Of a stretch of 42,297 nt of DNA, positions 18,945 through 26,713 are shown piece after piece; position 1 is the first letter of the stretch; every line of letters starts with the position of its first letter. The DNA is from Schlesneria paludicola DSM 18645 (GTDB lineage Bacteria > Planctomycetota > Planctomycetia > Planctomycetales > Planctomycetaceae): NCBI GenBank assembly GCA_945869955.1, contig CAMBQP010000021.1, positions 1-42,297 on the forward strand. The letters run 5' to 3'. The translations under genes and the position numbers were made by a program. A model generated the notes under the pieces. That model was not told where the DNA came from. It ran no database searches and saw nothing but the letters and a program-made list of their open reading frames with translations.

Positions 18945-19427
18945 CTGGTCCCTTCCATGGCCGCGTTTGGTTGCTCAGAACAGCGGGCGCCCACTCCCAT
19001 GGGGATCGGTTCTGCTGTCGGTGGTGCCGGTGTTTCTCAGCTCAGTGATTCCGAGTACCTCGTTTCCGAGGATCTCGATGAATCGGGAAATCCGATCCCG
19101 TCGAGTTCCACTGACAGTTCCACGCAAACTGCTGCGACACAAAACACCCCACATTATCGCGGGCGTAGTTCGTTCATCCCGTACATTCCGTATTTCGGCG
19201 GCGGCGGCCGGGGTTGGGGAGGCGGATACCGGCCTTCAGCCCCATCCCCTCCGATGGCGCGTCCAATGGGGTCGAACTCGTCCGCACCTCGTCCGATCGG
19301 CACGCAATCTGGCGGTTCTACGGGAACTGTTCATAGCGGTTCGACCGGCACGGTCCATGGCGGTTCGACCGGAACGGTCCATGGCGGATTCGGCGGGACC
19401 GGATCCCATTTGTCCGGAGGGAGCTGA
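18912..19427 (+). CDS. Gly/Ser-rich lipoprotein, YjfM/YgiB (DUF1190)-like by position and composition
   Basis: This is a 171-residue protein. The signal MKRSSQVALTLLVPSMAAFG ends at a lipobox with the first Cys at residue 21, so it is a lipoprotein. After an acidic Ser/Asp-rich part it has RSSFIPYIPYFGGGGRGWGG (ending about residue 105), a Pro/Ser stretch, and three tandem 8-residue repeats GSTGTVHG/S (residues 135-158), then GGFGGTGSHLSGGS at the C-terminus. Its position between DUF350 and the ATP-grasp gene, and the Gly-rich tail, match YjfM/YgiB of E. coli, but I see no clean alignment, so the DUF1190 link is inference. Its stop overlaps the ligase start by one base (TGATG). It may be the acceptor of the ligase reaction. 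Confidence 0.8.
   Translation: MKRSSQVALTLLVPSMAAFGCSEQRAPTPMGIGSAVGGAGVSQLSDSEYLVSEDLDESGNPIPSSSTDSSTQTAATQNTPHYRGRSSFIPYIPYFGGGGRGWGGGYRPSAPSPPMARPMGSNSSAPRPIGTQSGGSTGTVHSGSTGTVHGGSTGTVHGGFGGTGSHLSGGS
19314..19385 (+). repeat. Three 24-bp coding repeats (GSTGTVHG/S)
   Basis: Three consecutive 24-nt units encode Gly-Ser-Thr-Gly-Thr-Val-His-Ser/Gly near the C-terminus of the lipoprotein. Copies 2 and 3 are nearly identical at DNA level (GGC against GGA at one Gly codon), while copy 1 uses different synonymous codons. This suggests copy 3 arose recently and the peptide is conserved. Each unit has one His and several hydroxyl residues. Confidence 0.9.
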
Positions 19428-20551
19428 TGCGGCGAATCCTTGCGGAACCCCGCCCCCAGTGGCGTCAGGATGTGGAAGAATTGGGATTCACTTACCATAC
19501 CATTGATGGCGAGCCTTATTGGGACGAGGCGGGCTGGTACGAATTCTCAATGTCCGAGATCGAAGAACTCGAATTGGCCACCAACAATCTGCACGAGATG
19601 TGCCTCAAAGCGGTGCAAGTCGTCATCGACGATGACCGGTTCGATGAGTTTCAGATTCCCCCGGCATTTCGGGACTGGATTCGCACCAGCTGGGATCATG
19701 ACGAACCAACCCTCTACGGGCGGTTTGACCTGGCTTGGGATGGTCGATCCGCTCCTAAAATGCTCGAATACAACGCGGACACACCGACCGGATTATTCGA
19801 GGCTGCGGTCGTCCAGTGGAATTGGCTGGAAGCGGTTCATCCCCGTTGCGACCAGTTCAACAGCATTCATGAGCGCTTGATCGCCCGATGGGCGGACTGG
19901 ATGCAGGACGACGAGACGCGTATCAGCTTTGCTGCCACGGACGGTCATGAAGAAGATTTTGGCAACGTAACCTACCTGCGGGACACTGCGACGCAAGCCG
20001 GAATCACGACCGAATACCTCCCCATGTCTGCGATTGGCTTCGACCCGCGCCACAATTCGTTCGTCAATGCAGAAAACATTCCGATCGATTGCTTGTTCAA
20101 ACTCTATCCCTGGGAATGGATGTTGCAGGAATCGTTCGCGCCGCGATTATTAACCGCCAGCACACGCTGGATCGAGCCCCCCTGGAAAATGTTGCTGTCC
20201 AATAAGGCGTTGCTGGTGGTGCTGTGGGAGATGTTCCCACACAGCGATTACCTGTTACCGACATCCTGGCAACCCCTGTCCGGCGACTACGTCCGCAAAC
20301 CGATTCTCGCGCGGGAGGGGAGCAATATTCAGGTGGTCCAGCGCGGGCGCACCGTCCGTGAAACCGATGGCCCCTACGCCAATCAGCCCGCCATTTATCA
20401 GAAATATCATCCCCTGCTGCAATCCGGGGAAAGTTTTGCGGTGCTGGGGAGTTGGATTGTGGGTGACACAGCATGTGGACTCGGGATTCGCGAAGACCTG
20501 AATCCCATCACCCATGACCTGAGTCGGTTTATCCCCCATCTGATCCGCTAG
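19427..20551 (+). CDS. ATP-grasp ligase, glutathionylspermidine-synthase-like (YjfC/YgiC type)
   Basis: This 374-residue protein matches the stand-alone ATP-grasp enzymes related to the synthetase half of GspS (PF03738); E. coli YjfC/YgiC are of similar length. Visible segments are GEPYWDEAGWYEFS, LYGRFDLAWDG, MLEYNADTPTGLFEA (nucleotide/acceptor binding), LFKLYPWEWM, LLSNKALLVVLWEMFPHS, YVRKPILAREGSNIQVV and AVLGSWIVGDTACGLGIRED. The family forms amide bonds using ATP; YjfC-like enzymes lack the GspA amidase domain, and their substrates are unknown. The start overlaps the lipoprotein stop by one base, with GGAGGG just ahead. Its direct partner is therefore most likely the lipoprotein or a polyamine/peptide linked to it. 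Confidence 0.92.
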   Translation: MRRILAEPRPQWRQDVEELGFTYHTIDGEPYWDEAGWYEFSMSEIEELELATNNLHEMCLKAVQVVIDDDRFDEFQIPPAFRDWIRTSWDHDEPTLYGRFDLAWDGRSAPKMLEYNADTPTGLFEAAVVQWNWLEAVHPRCDQFNSIHERLIARWADWMQDDETRISFAATDGHEEDFGNVTYLRDTATQAGITTEYLPMSAIGFDPRHNSFVNAENIPIDCLFKLYPWEWMLQESFAPRLLTASTRWIEPPWKMLLSNKALLVVLWEMFPHSDYLLPTSWQPLSGDYVRKPILAREGSNIQVVQRGRTVRETDGPYANQPAIYQKYHPLLQSGESFAVLGSWIVGDTACGLGIREDLNPITHDLSRFIPHLIR

Positions 20552-20597
20552 TTTGCCCGATGGGTGATGAATCGACGTTAATGCGACAGTCATCGAT

Positions 20598-21563
20598 TTA
20601 GGCGAAACGAGAAATGATGGAATAAGCAATGGCAGCGAGGATTGCCCCACAGGGAACAGTGCTGACCCAGGCGAGCAGGATCTCTGCCACCTTTTGCCAT
20701 TTGGCTTGCTGGGTACTGGCACCCATACCCAGCAGCGAGCCAACACTGACATGGGTTGTACTTACCGGAAGGCTATGAAAACTGGCCGTCGAGACCAGGC
20801 ATGCCGTCACGAGACTGGCAGAAAAACCCTGACCCGGATTCATTCCTGTCACTTTCTTTCCGAGTGTTTCTGCGACGTGACCTGCGTCGACTAATCCTCC
20901 GATTGCCATGGTGGCTGCCACGATGGCAAATCCCCAACGCAGATCGATACTGGGGGCCGCAAGAAACAGGGCGGCCATTTTGGGAGTGTCATTCAGGCCG
21001 CGTGCAAAACTGGCGGCTCCGGTGCTGACGTAATGCAAAGTGTCCAGCAAAGGAGTTCGATGATCCGGAGCCAATCGCATCCCCTTCAGCAGCCAATACA
21101 CGATCGCCCCGAGGATCATTGCCACAATTGGACTGAAAAAGAGTGGATAAAGAAACTGTTTTCCTAACGCAAAAAACTGAACGTCTGAACCACTCCCGGC
21201 GAGTCCGGCTCCCACCAGGGCACCCACCAGGGCGTGGGTTGTTGATACGGGAAAGCCGAATCGCGTCGCGATAAAACTGGTCAGCGCGGCTCCCGTCGCA
21301 ACCGCACTCACAAATACAGGAGATCCGACCAGATCATCGGGAACAATCCCGCGACCACTGAATTTTTTCAACATCCCCGCGGCGAGAAAAAACGCGGCAA
21401 TTGAACCGGCAAAAGTCGTCGCGGTCCCCCAGTAAAGCGCCCCACGTCGTGAGGTCGTTCCACTGCCGTAAAGCGAGGCCACCCCTTTGAAGTTGGCGTT
21501 CGCTCCGTTGGTAAATGCAACACTGCAGACAGCCAGAAACAGAATCGTGGACAGCACGGTCAT
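20598..21563 (-). CDS. PiT-family anion transporter (phosphate, or sulfate/thiosulfate)
   Basis: This 321-residue polytopic membrane protein is of the PiT family (PF01384). The duplicated topology is visible: FPVSTTHALVGALVG in the first half and LPVSTTHVSVGSLLG in the second, with the signature loops FTNGANANFKGVASLYGSGT and ARGLNDTPKMAAL. In the first loop the usual GAND reads GANA (Ala23), losing an acidic residue normally conserved for substrate/cation binding; the second repeat keeps its Asp. The gene starts 4 nt after the stop of a periplasmic rhodanese gene, so they are one operon. PiT members include phosphate carriers and B. subtilis CysP for sulfate. The rhodanese makes a sulfur-oxyanion substrate worth considering. 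Confidence 0.88.
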   Translation of the reverse strand: MTVLSTILFLAVCSVAFTNGANANFKGVASLYGSGTTSRRGALYWGTATTFAGSIAAFFLAAGMLKKFSGRGIVPDDLVGSPVFVSAVATGAALTSFIATRFGFPVSTTHALVGALVGAGLAGSGSDVQFFALGKQFLYPLFFSPIVAMILGAIVYWLLKGMRLAPDHRTPLLDTLHYVSTGAASFARGLNDTPKMAALFLAAPSIDLRWGFAIVAATMAIGGLVDAGHVAETLGKKVTGMNPGQGFSASLVTACLVSTASFHSLPVSTTHVSVGSLLGMGASTQQAKWQKVAEILLAWVSTVPCGAILAAIAYSIISRFA

Positions 21564-21567
21564 TGCC

Positions 21568-22485
21568 TCAGGGAGCCTTATTTGCGGTGGTTTCAGCCGG
21601 GTGCTGCTTTAATGATGCGTATTCTTTCCATGAACCCTCATATAAACGGACATTCGGATACCCTGCAACGTGCCGCAGGTAGAACCGTAACAGGCTCCCC
21701 TCGCGCGACGTGCCACAGTAAACGATGATTTCCTTATCGGCGGTCAACCCGGCCGCTTCCAGTTCCGCCTGAACCTGCTCTTTTCGGAGGAATTGATGGG
21801 TATTTTCCGTCCCCATCAAGCGTGCCCAATGAAAACTAATGGCCCCTGGGATATGCCCTTTCCGCAACCAGACATCGTCGTTCCCCAGATACTCGTTCTG
21901 AGGGCGCGCATCGACCAGAACCACCTTCGGTTGGGTCTTGCGTTCCAGCAGCTCTTCAATCGAAATCCCGATCTTCAGATGAGCCTGCTCGGGAAGCGTT
22001 CCTGGTGGGTTGCCAAAATACTCTTGCGTTACCGGCAAATTCGCCTGCTTCCACCCCGGTAGGCCGCCATCCACGATACGGATGTCGGTGACACCAAATT
22101 TCTCCAGCACGTACGCCACCATGCTTGCACTCAGGATTTCGTCATTTGGCAACTTGTCACCCGTGGCATAGATCAGGTGTGTCCGCTCACGGTCAACGCC
22201 TGCTCTCACCAGCAACGCTCTGGTCAAATCATCTGGGAGATATTGAACCGGAACCCCGTGATCTGTCCCCCGAAGGGTGTCGAAATTGATGTGATGGGCC
22301 GTCGGAATATGAGCTCGAAAATAATCTTTATAGCCACCGCGCGTGTCCAGCACGATTGGTTTTTTTGCGGGGGGCATTGTTTCAATCAGCCGACTGGCTT
22401 CAATGGGTGAAATGACTCCGATCTCTCCTTGCGCACCGGTACTCACCATCAGCAACAGCGTGGCGAAAAACAAGTTTTTTTTCAT
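21568..22485 (-). CDS. Periplasmic two-domain rhodanese (thiosulfate/3-mercaptopyruvate sulfurtransferase)
   Basis: This 305-residue protein has a cleavable signal peptide (MKKNLFFATLLLMVSTGAQG). Two rhodanese domains follow: an inactive N-terminal one (KPIVLDTRGGYKDYFRAHIP) and a C-terminal one with the active-site cysteine in IIVYCGTSREGSLLRFYL (Cys257). The CGTSREG loop differs from the classical CRKGVT of rhodanese and CGSGVTA of SseA, so sulfur-donor preference is uncertain. It would transfer sulfane sulfur in the periplasm. It is co-transcribed with a PiT-family transporter 4 nt downstream, which suggests the two process and move the same or a linked sulfur oxyanion. Confidence 0.92.
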   Translation of the reverse strand: MKKNLFFATLLLMVSTGAQGEIGVISPIEASRLIETMPPAKKPIVLDTRGGYKDYFRAHIPTAHHINFDTLRGTDHGVPVQYLPDDLTRALLVRAGVDRERTHLIYATGDKLPNDEILSASMVAYVLEKFGVTDIRIVDGGLPGWKQANLPVTQEYFGNPPGTLPEQAHLKIGISIEELLERKTQPKVVLVDARPQNEYLGNDDVWLRKGHIPGAISFHWARLMGTENTHQFLRKEQVQAELEAAGLTADKEIIVYCGTSREGSLLRFYLRHVAGYPNVRLYEGSWKEYASLKQHPAETTANKAP

Positions 22486-22754
22486 ACGTCAACTTGACCT
22501 CATCGCAATGAACATGGGACCACCAACAGGCTGACAGAAAAAACGAAACGAACATCAGCCTCATCGAAACAAATCAGATATTAACCCGCCGCACTGGGAT
22601 CAACCAGCGTACAGACTCGATTACCAAAATCTCTCTCGGGCGTCTTTGTGTATTGAGAGATCATTGCAAATTTTCTGACCACGTTTACGATGATGATTGT
22701 ATACGCATGCAGATGTGCACGCTGACTTTTTTCGCAGTTCCTTGCAGGCGGATC

Positions 22755-25211
22755 ATGTTGAAATCAAATGGAAAACCGTTGTGGCGGTTCCCCGCAGCAC
22801 TGACTCTCAGTTTGCTGGTGGTGGGATGTGCCGAGAAGAAACCGATCCCAACGGGGGTGGCTCCTGGCACGTTGGAAACCTCGGCCACAAAGAATGCCAC
22901 AGGCGACGAATTGCGGGTCAGCGAGGCTGCTCCCAAGAAGGGAAAACCCGAAACAGCGAATCCGAGCCAATCCGTTCCGTCCGATTCCTCTGATGGGAAT
23001 TTGCTGACCCAAGCAGGGGCTGCTGACGTTCGTCCTTTCACCGAGAGTGCCTATATCCCCCACCACGCTGTCGGTTTGCTGGCAATTCAACCGCAGCAGT
23101 TTCTCGGGACGCCAGTCGGTCGCATGATCGCCGAGTTGAATCCAGATCACACAGCGGACTCGCCAACAGAAATCCTGAAACCCTTTGGGATCAATCTTCA
23201 AGATGTTGACCGTGCGGTGATCGTGTTTTCTCAGGCGCTGATCAATAAATTGGCTCTTGAGTTTGGGATTCAAAGCGGTGATTTGACACAAATCAATCCT
23301 GAAAAAACCCAAAAACAGGATCCGAAGAATTCACTCAAGCAGATTTATCTTGCTTTCCTGTCTCACCACGAGACCTTCGACCGACTGCCGCGTGCGGATG
23401 GTGACGGTAACGGGACGCAGACCGGATTAAGCTGGCGGGTGCATTTACTTCCGTATCTGGATCAAGACGCGCTTTACCGCGAATTTCACCTCGACGAAGC
23501 CTGGGATAGCGAACACAACAAATCGCTGATTGCTCGCATGCCCGCCGTGTTTCGCTCGCCAGGTGTGACCGAGGAAGGGAAAACCTCGTTTCATGTTTTC
23601 ACCGGCGAAAAAACGCCATTTCATGGCGAACAAGGGACCCGCCAGAATGGGTTCCTCGATGGCATGTCCACCACCATTCTGGCGGTTTCTGCGGGATCGG
23701 ATACCGCCGATTTTTGGACGAAACCCGGTGGGCTGGAAGTCGATTTGGCCTCGCCAAAAAAATCGCTGGGAGCATGGAAAGATGAGCCTCTCTGGGTTTT
23801 GATCGGGGATGGCAAAGTGCGAAAGTTGTCGTCGACCATCGAAGAGTCCCTGCTGGCCAGCATGATCCAACATCAGGATGGTCTGGAAGTGGAATTCCCT
23901 GCCGAGCCAAACGAAGAGGCAAATCGCGCCAAATTCGAAGTCTGGCCCCTCATCATGACACTGAAGACCGAGGTCGACAAAAACCAATTCGTGCAGGGTT
24001 TATTCTCTGCCGCAACTGCAGAGACCTTTGAAGAGGAACTCATTCATACGGATCAAAATCAGGCCGTTTGGTTCCCCAATCCCAATACCGTGGTCGCTGG
24101 TCCTTTGGCGTCGGTCAAAGAAATGATTGCCGGAAAAAAGGGGAAAACCAAAGGGGATTCACCATTGGTGGCGCAACTCCAATTGCAGGCGAACGCATCC
24201 ATGGCCGTTGACCTGGCCTCACAAAGTGCTTTGGTGGGGCAATTGGTTCAACTCAACCCGATGCTCGGCAGCGTCACAAATATCAAAACGCTGGCGATGA
24301 TGTTATCAGCCAGCGGGAAAGCAGGGGATTCGCTGGCCGAGGTCAATTTGACGGCGATTGATGAAGGGATGGCACAGGGACTCGCCGGGATTGTCTCGTT
24401 TGGGCTGGCTCAAGGACAAATGGGTGTCAACCAGTTGCCAAAACCAGAAAACGCCACCAGCAGCGACTTGGAACTGTTTGCGATGGTCAAGAAGTTGGTG
24501 AGCTCGGCTAAGGTGAAGCAGGATCGCGATCAAGTCAAACTGCGTGTACCGGCCCCCGTCGGTTTCGACAGGCTGCCGGTCCTGTTGAAACCAATGCTCG
24601 AGAATGCCCGCGCCGCGGCCAAAAACGCTCAGCAAATGAATGACCTCAAAATGATTGGACTCGCATTCCATAACTTGGAATCGACGATTGGCGCGTTTCC
24701 GGGTGCAGGAAGATTGACCCAGGAAACACCGGCGGGGCTGAGTTGGCGAGTTCACCTGTTGCCTTATCTTGATGAGGCCGATTTGTATAACAAATTTAAT
24801 CTGGATGAGCCTTGGGACAGTGATGATAACAAAGCCTTGATTGCGAAAATGCCAAGTATTTTTAAGACGGAAGGGATGATTGATCCAGGCAAATCCGTGA
24901 TTCACGTTTTTGTCGGGCCTCAATCCCCCTTTGCCAAGGACGCAACTCCGAAAATATTCGATTTTACCGACGGAACCTCGAACACCATTCTGACTGTGGT
25001 GGCCGGGCCAGAGACGGCTGAGATTTGGACGAAACCCGGGGGGCTCGATTTTGATCCCCAGGATCCACTCAAGTCACTCGGTACAATTTCGCGTGAGGGA
25101 TTTTTAGCCTTGTTTGCTGATGCTTCGGTGAGAAAAATGAACCAGAATATCACCGCACAAAACCTGCGACGTTTGATCCAGTTGAACGATGCTGAACCGA
25201 TCGATGAGTAA
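22755..25211 (+). CDS. Lipoprotein with two DUF1559-like modules
   Basis: This 818-residue protein starts at the ATG at 22755, preceded by GCAGGCGG; a longer frame to 22653 has no plausible leader. The signal ends in LSLLVVGC, a lipobox. Residues about 190-378 and 625-815 are two copies of a DUF1559-type module (PF07596). Each has LSWRVHLLPYLDxxxLYxxF, LDExWDSxxNKxLIAxMP, a DGxSxTIL segment, WTKPGGL and a final F/GDxxVRK stretch. The ordinary planctomycete DUF1559 protein begins with a type IV pilin-like methylation motif; here a lipoprotein signal replaces it. The middle, 380-620, is unrecognised. Function of the family is unknown. It may be co-transcribed with the small lipoprotein downstream. 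Confidence 0.88.
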   Translation: MLKSNGKPLWRFPAALTLSLLVVGCAEKKPIPTGVAPGTLETSATKNATGDELRVSEAAPKKGKPETANPSQSVPSDSSDGNLLTQAGAADVRPFTESAYIPHHAVGLLAIQPQQFLGTPVGRMIAELNPDHTADSPTEILKPFGINLQDVDRAVIVFSQALINKLALEFGIQSGDLTQINPEKTQKQDPKNSLKQIYLAFLSHHETFDRLPRADGDGNGTQTGLSWRVHLLPYLDQDALYREFHLDEAWDSEHNKSLIARMPAVFRSPGVTEEGKTSFHVFTGEKTPFHGEQGTRQNGFLDGMSTTILAVSAGSDTADFWTKPGGLEVDLASPKKSLGAWKDEPLWVLIGDGKVRKLSSTIEESLLASMIQHQDGLEVEFPAEPNEEANRAKFEVWPLIMTLKTEVDKNQFVQGLFSAATAETFEEELIHTDQNQAVWFPNPNTVVAGPLASVKEMIAGKKGKTKGDSPLVAQLQLQANASMAVDLASQSALVGQLVQLNPMLGSVTNIKTLAMMLSASGKAGDSLAEVNLTAIDEGMAQGLAGIVSFGLAQGQMGVNQLPKPENATSSDLELFAMVKKLVSSAKVKQDRDQVKLRVPAPVGFDRLPVLLKPMLENARAAAKNAQQMNDLKMIGLAFHNLESTIGAFPGAGRLTQETPAGLSWRVHLLPYLDEADLYNKFNLDEPWDSDDNKALIAKMPSIFKTEGMIDPGKSVIHVFVGPQSPFAKDATPKIFDFTDGTSNTILTVVAGPETAEIWTKPGGLDFDPQDPLKSLGTISREGFLALFADASVRKMNQNITAQNLRRLIQLNDAEPIDE

Positions 25212-25538
25212 CCTTGGTCCGGAGTGGGGGTGCCAAGTTTGCGCAGACAACGCTTCTCGAACAGACTGTGATGACGGCAACCGTTCACAACTCGGGGACT
25301 CGCTCATTTTTTCCGCGAACAAGTAAAGATCCGCCAAATGGCTCAAAGCGTTCACTCAACGTTTTGCCGGGAAAACTCTGCTTGTACCCCTCACTTCGCT
25401 GTGAACGATTACGTGTCCACTTGATCGTACACGGTTTCAATCGAAATGGTTTTCGCCCACACTGTTGACGAAGTATTCCGGCACTTGGTTTAATTAGTGA
25501 GTGGAATCTCTGTTTTTTCTTACGCTGAGGAACATTCT
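25212..25538. other. Intergenic stretch between two lipoprotein genes
   Basis: This 327-nt gap lies on the plus-strand side between the DUF1559 lipoprotein and the small lipoprotein. Frames on either strand here have no family signature. I see no strong hairpin plus T-run, so neither a terminator nor a defined promoter can be named. The only clear element is GAGG at its very end, the ribosome-binding site of the next gene. Confidence 0.4.
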
Positions 25539-25745
25539 GTGTTGAATCAATTTTCCGGGTTGTTGATGGTCTCTCTCGTTGCCTTCGCAATTTCTGGTTG
25601 TGGTGGTGCAAAGCCGGAACTTCCCGCCGCAGGTACCACGCCAGCGATGGATAAAGAAAAGCAGGCAAAAATGCAAGAACAGATGAAGAAAAGCTTTGAA
25701 ATGAGCAAACCAAAAGGTGGCAAGGATCCCACCGCTCCGAAATAA
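25539..25745 (+). CDS. Small lipoprotein, unknown function
   Basis: This 68-residue protein starts at GTG 25539, with GAGG 8 nt upstream; the frame extends to an ATG at 25497, but that start has no ribosome-binding site and would bury the signal. The N-terminus LNQFSGLLMVSLVAFAISGC is a lipoprotein signal with the lipobox AISGC. The short mature part is Ala/Pro-rich then strongly charged with Lys, Gln and Met (KEKQAKMQEQMKKSFEM), ending in a Lys/Pro tail. Small lipoproteins of this pattern are common in planctomycetes and none has an assigned role that I know. A clear terminator follows 38 nt after the stop. Confidence 0.75.
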   Translation: MLNQFSGLLMVSLVAFAISGCGGAKPELPAAGTTPAMDKEKQAKMQEQMKKSFEMSKPKGGKDPTAPK

Positions 25746-25782
25746 TTCGTTGATCGAAATGTTGAAATCGAAACCGATGCAG

Positions 25783-25820
25783 GCCCCGTAATTTTACGAT
25801 TACAGGGGCTTGTTTGTTTT
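25783..25820 (+). terminator. Rho-independent terminator after the small lipoprotein
   Basis: The stem GCCCC-GTAAT pairs with ATTAC-A-GGGGC (one bulged A) around a 6-nt loop, positions 25783-25809, followed by a T-rich run to 25820. It lies 38 nt after the lipoprotein stop and faces the convergent plsY gene. The T-run is only on the plus-strand side, so it acts for plus-strand transcripts. Confidence 0.85.
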
Positions 25821-25915
25821 CACTCGGGTTTTGTGTTGGTTCAGCCTGTGACGGTTGAGCCAGTGCGGATTTCTGTTGATTCGAAGTGTGGACCGAAGTC
25901 TCGATCGAAGCCGTT

Positions 25916-26563
25916 TTATTTGATCGATTCCGATTTTGAGGTGAATTGTAACTCTTCGCCCCGAATGAGTCGACGGATATTGCTGCGATGTTGAATCACA
26001 ATCAATGCCGGGACCATGATGGCAAACAGGCCTCGGGACCAAGTCGCCTCGGTGAACGGTGAAGGACTCAAGCGAACCAGCTCGAACGCTCCAAACCCGA
26101 TGGCCGCAAGCATCGAGCTGAGTGACACATAACGCCAGAGACCGAACGAACTGAAGAAGGTTAGGAAGGCGATCAGCAGTCCCCACGGACTAATCACTCC
26201 CAGTACCCCCAACGAGGTGGCGACACCCTTCCCCCCACGAAACCCCAGCCAGCAGGGGAACATATGTCCGATAATCGTTGAGACACCCGCCAGGACGGTG
26301 GCATGGTCAAAATTCGGGTCATCCGCCAGAAAAAATTGCTGCGGCAGGAATGCCGCGGGGAGCAGTCCCTTCATCGCATCCAGCACCAGGCAGATCAGGC
26401 CCCATTTTTTCCCAAGAACCCGACCTGCATTCGTTGCACCAATATTGCCGCTGCCGAGTTGCCGCAGATCGACACCTTTGACCGCTTTTCCAATCAGGAA
26501 GCCAAATGGGATCGAACCGGACAGGTAACTGGCAAAGGCTAACAACAGAGCGTTCGTGGTCAT
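25916..26563 (-). CDS. plsY: Acyl-phosphate:glycerol-3-phosphate acyltransferase PlsY
   Basis: This 215-residue integral membrane enzyme transfers an acyl group from acyl-phosphate to sn-1 of glycerol-3-phosphate, the first step of phospholipid synthesis. Family motifs are all present: SYLSGSIPFGFLIGK, the substrate loop RQLGSGNIGATNAGRVLG, and CWLGFRGGKGVATSLGVL, with about five transmembrane segments. The length is normal. The mature C-terminus (HRSNIRRLIRGEE) is typical. It starts 150 nt downstream of the aminotransferase on the same strand and may share its transcript. Its partner PlsX is not in the window. Confidence 0.96.
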   Translation of the reverse strand: MTTNALLLAFASYLSGSIPFGFLIGKAVKGVDLRQLGSGNIGATNAGRVLGKKWGLICLVLDAMKGLLPAAFLPQQFFLADDPNFDHATVLAGVSTIIGHMFPCWLGFRGGKGVATSLGVLGVISPWGLLIAFLTFFSSFGLWRYVSLSSMLAAIGFGAFELVRLSPSPFTEATWSRGLFAIMVPALIVIQHRSNIRRLIRGEELQFTSKSESIK

Positions 26564-26713
26564 GCAATCTCAATCCTGCAATCCAATTCCTGACGATCAG
26601 CGAACTCGCTGTTCTGCCCAGTGTGTCTGATGAGGCGGAGTGTGATCGGAACCGGGAAACTTCGCAATGCGGAAATCGGGCTTCCTGCAAGGGGGTGAAG
26701 TTCTCTCGAGGTT

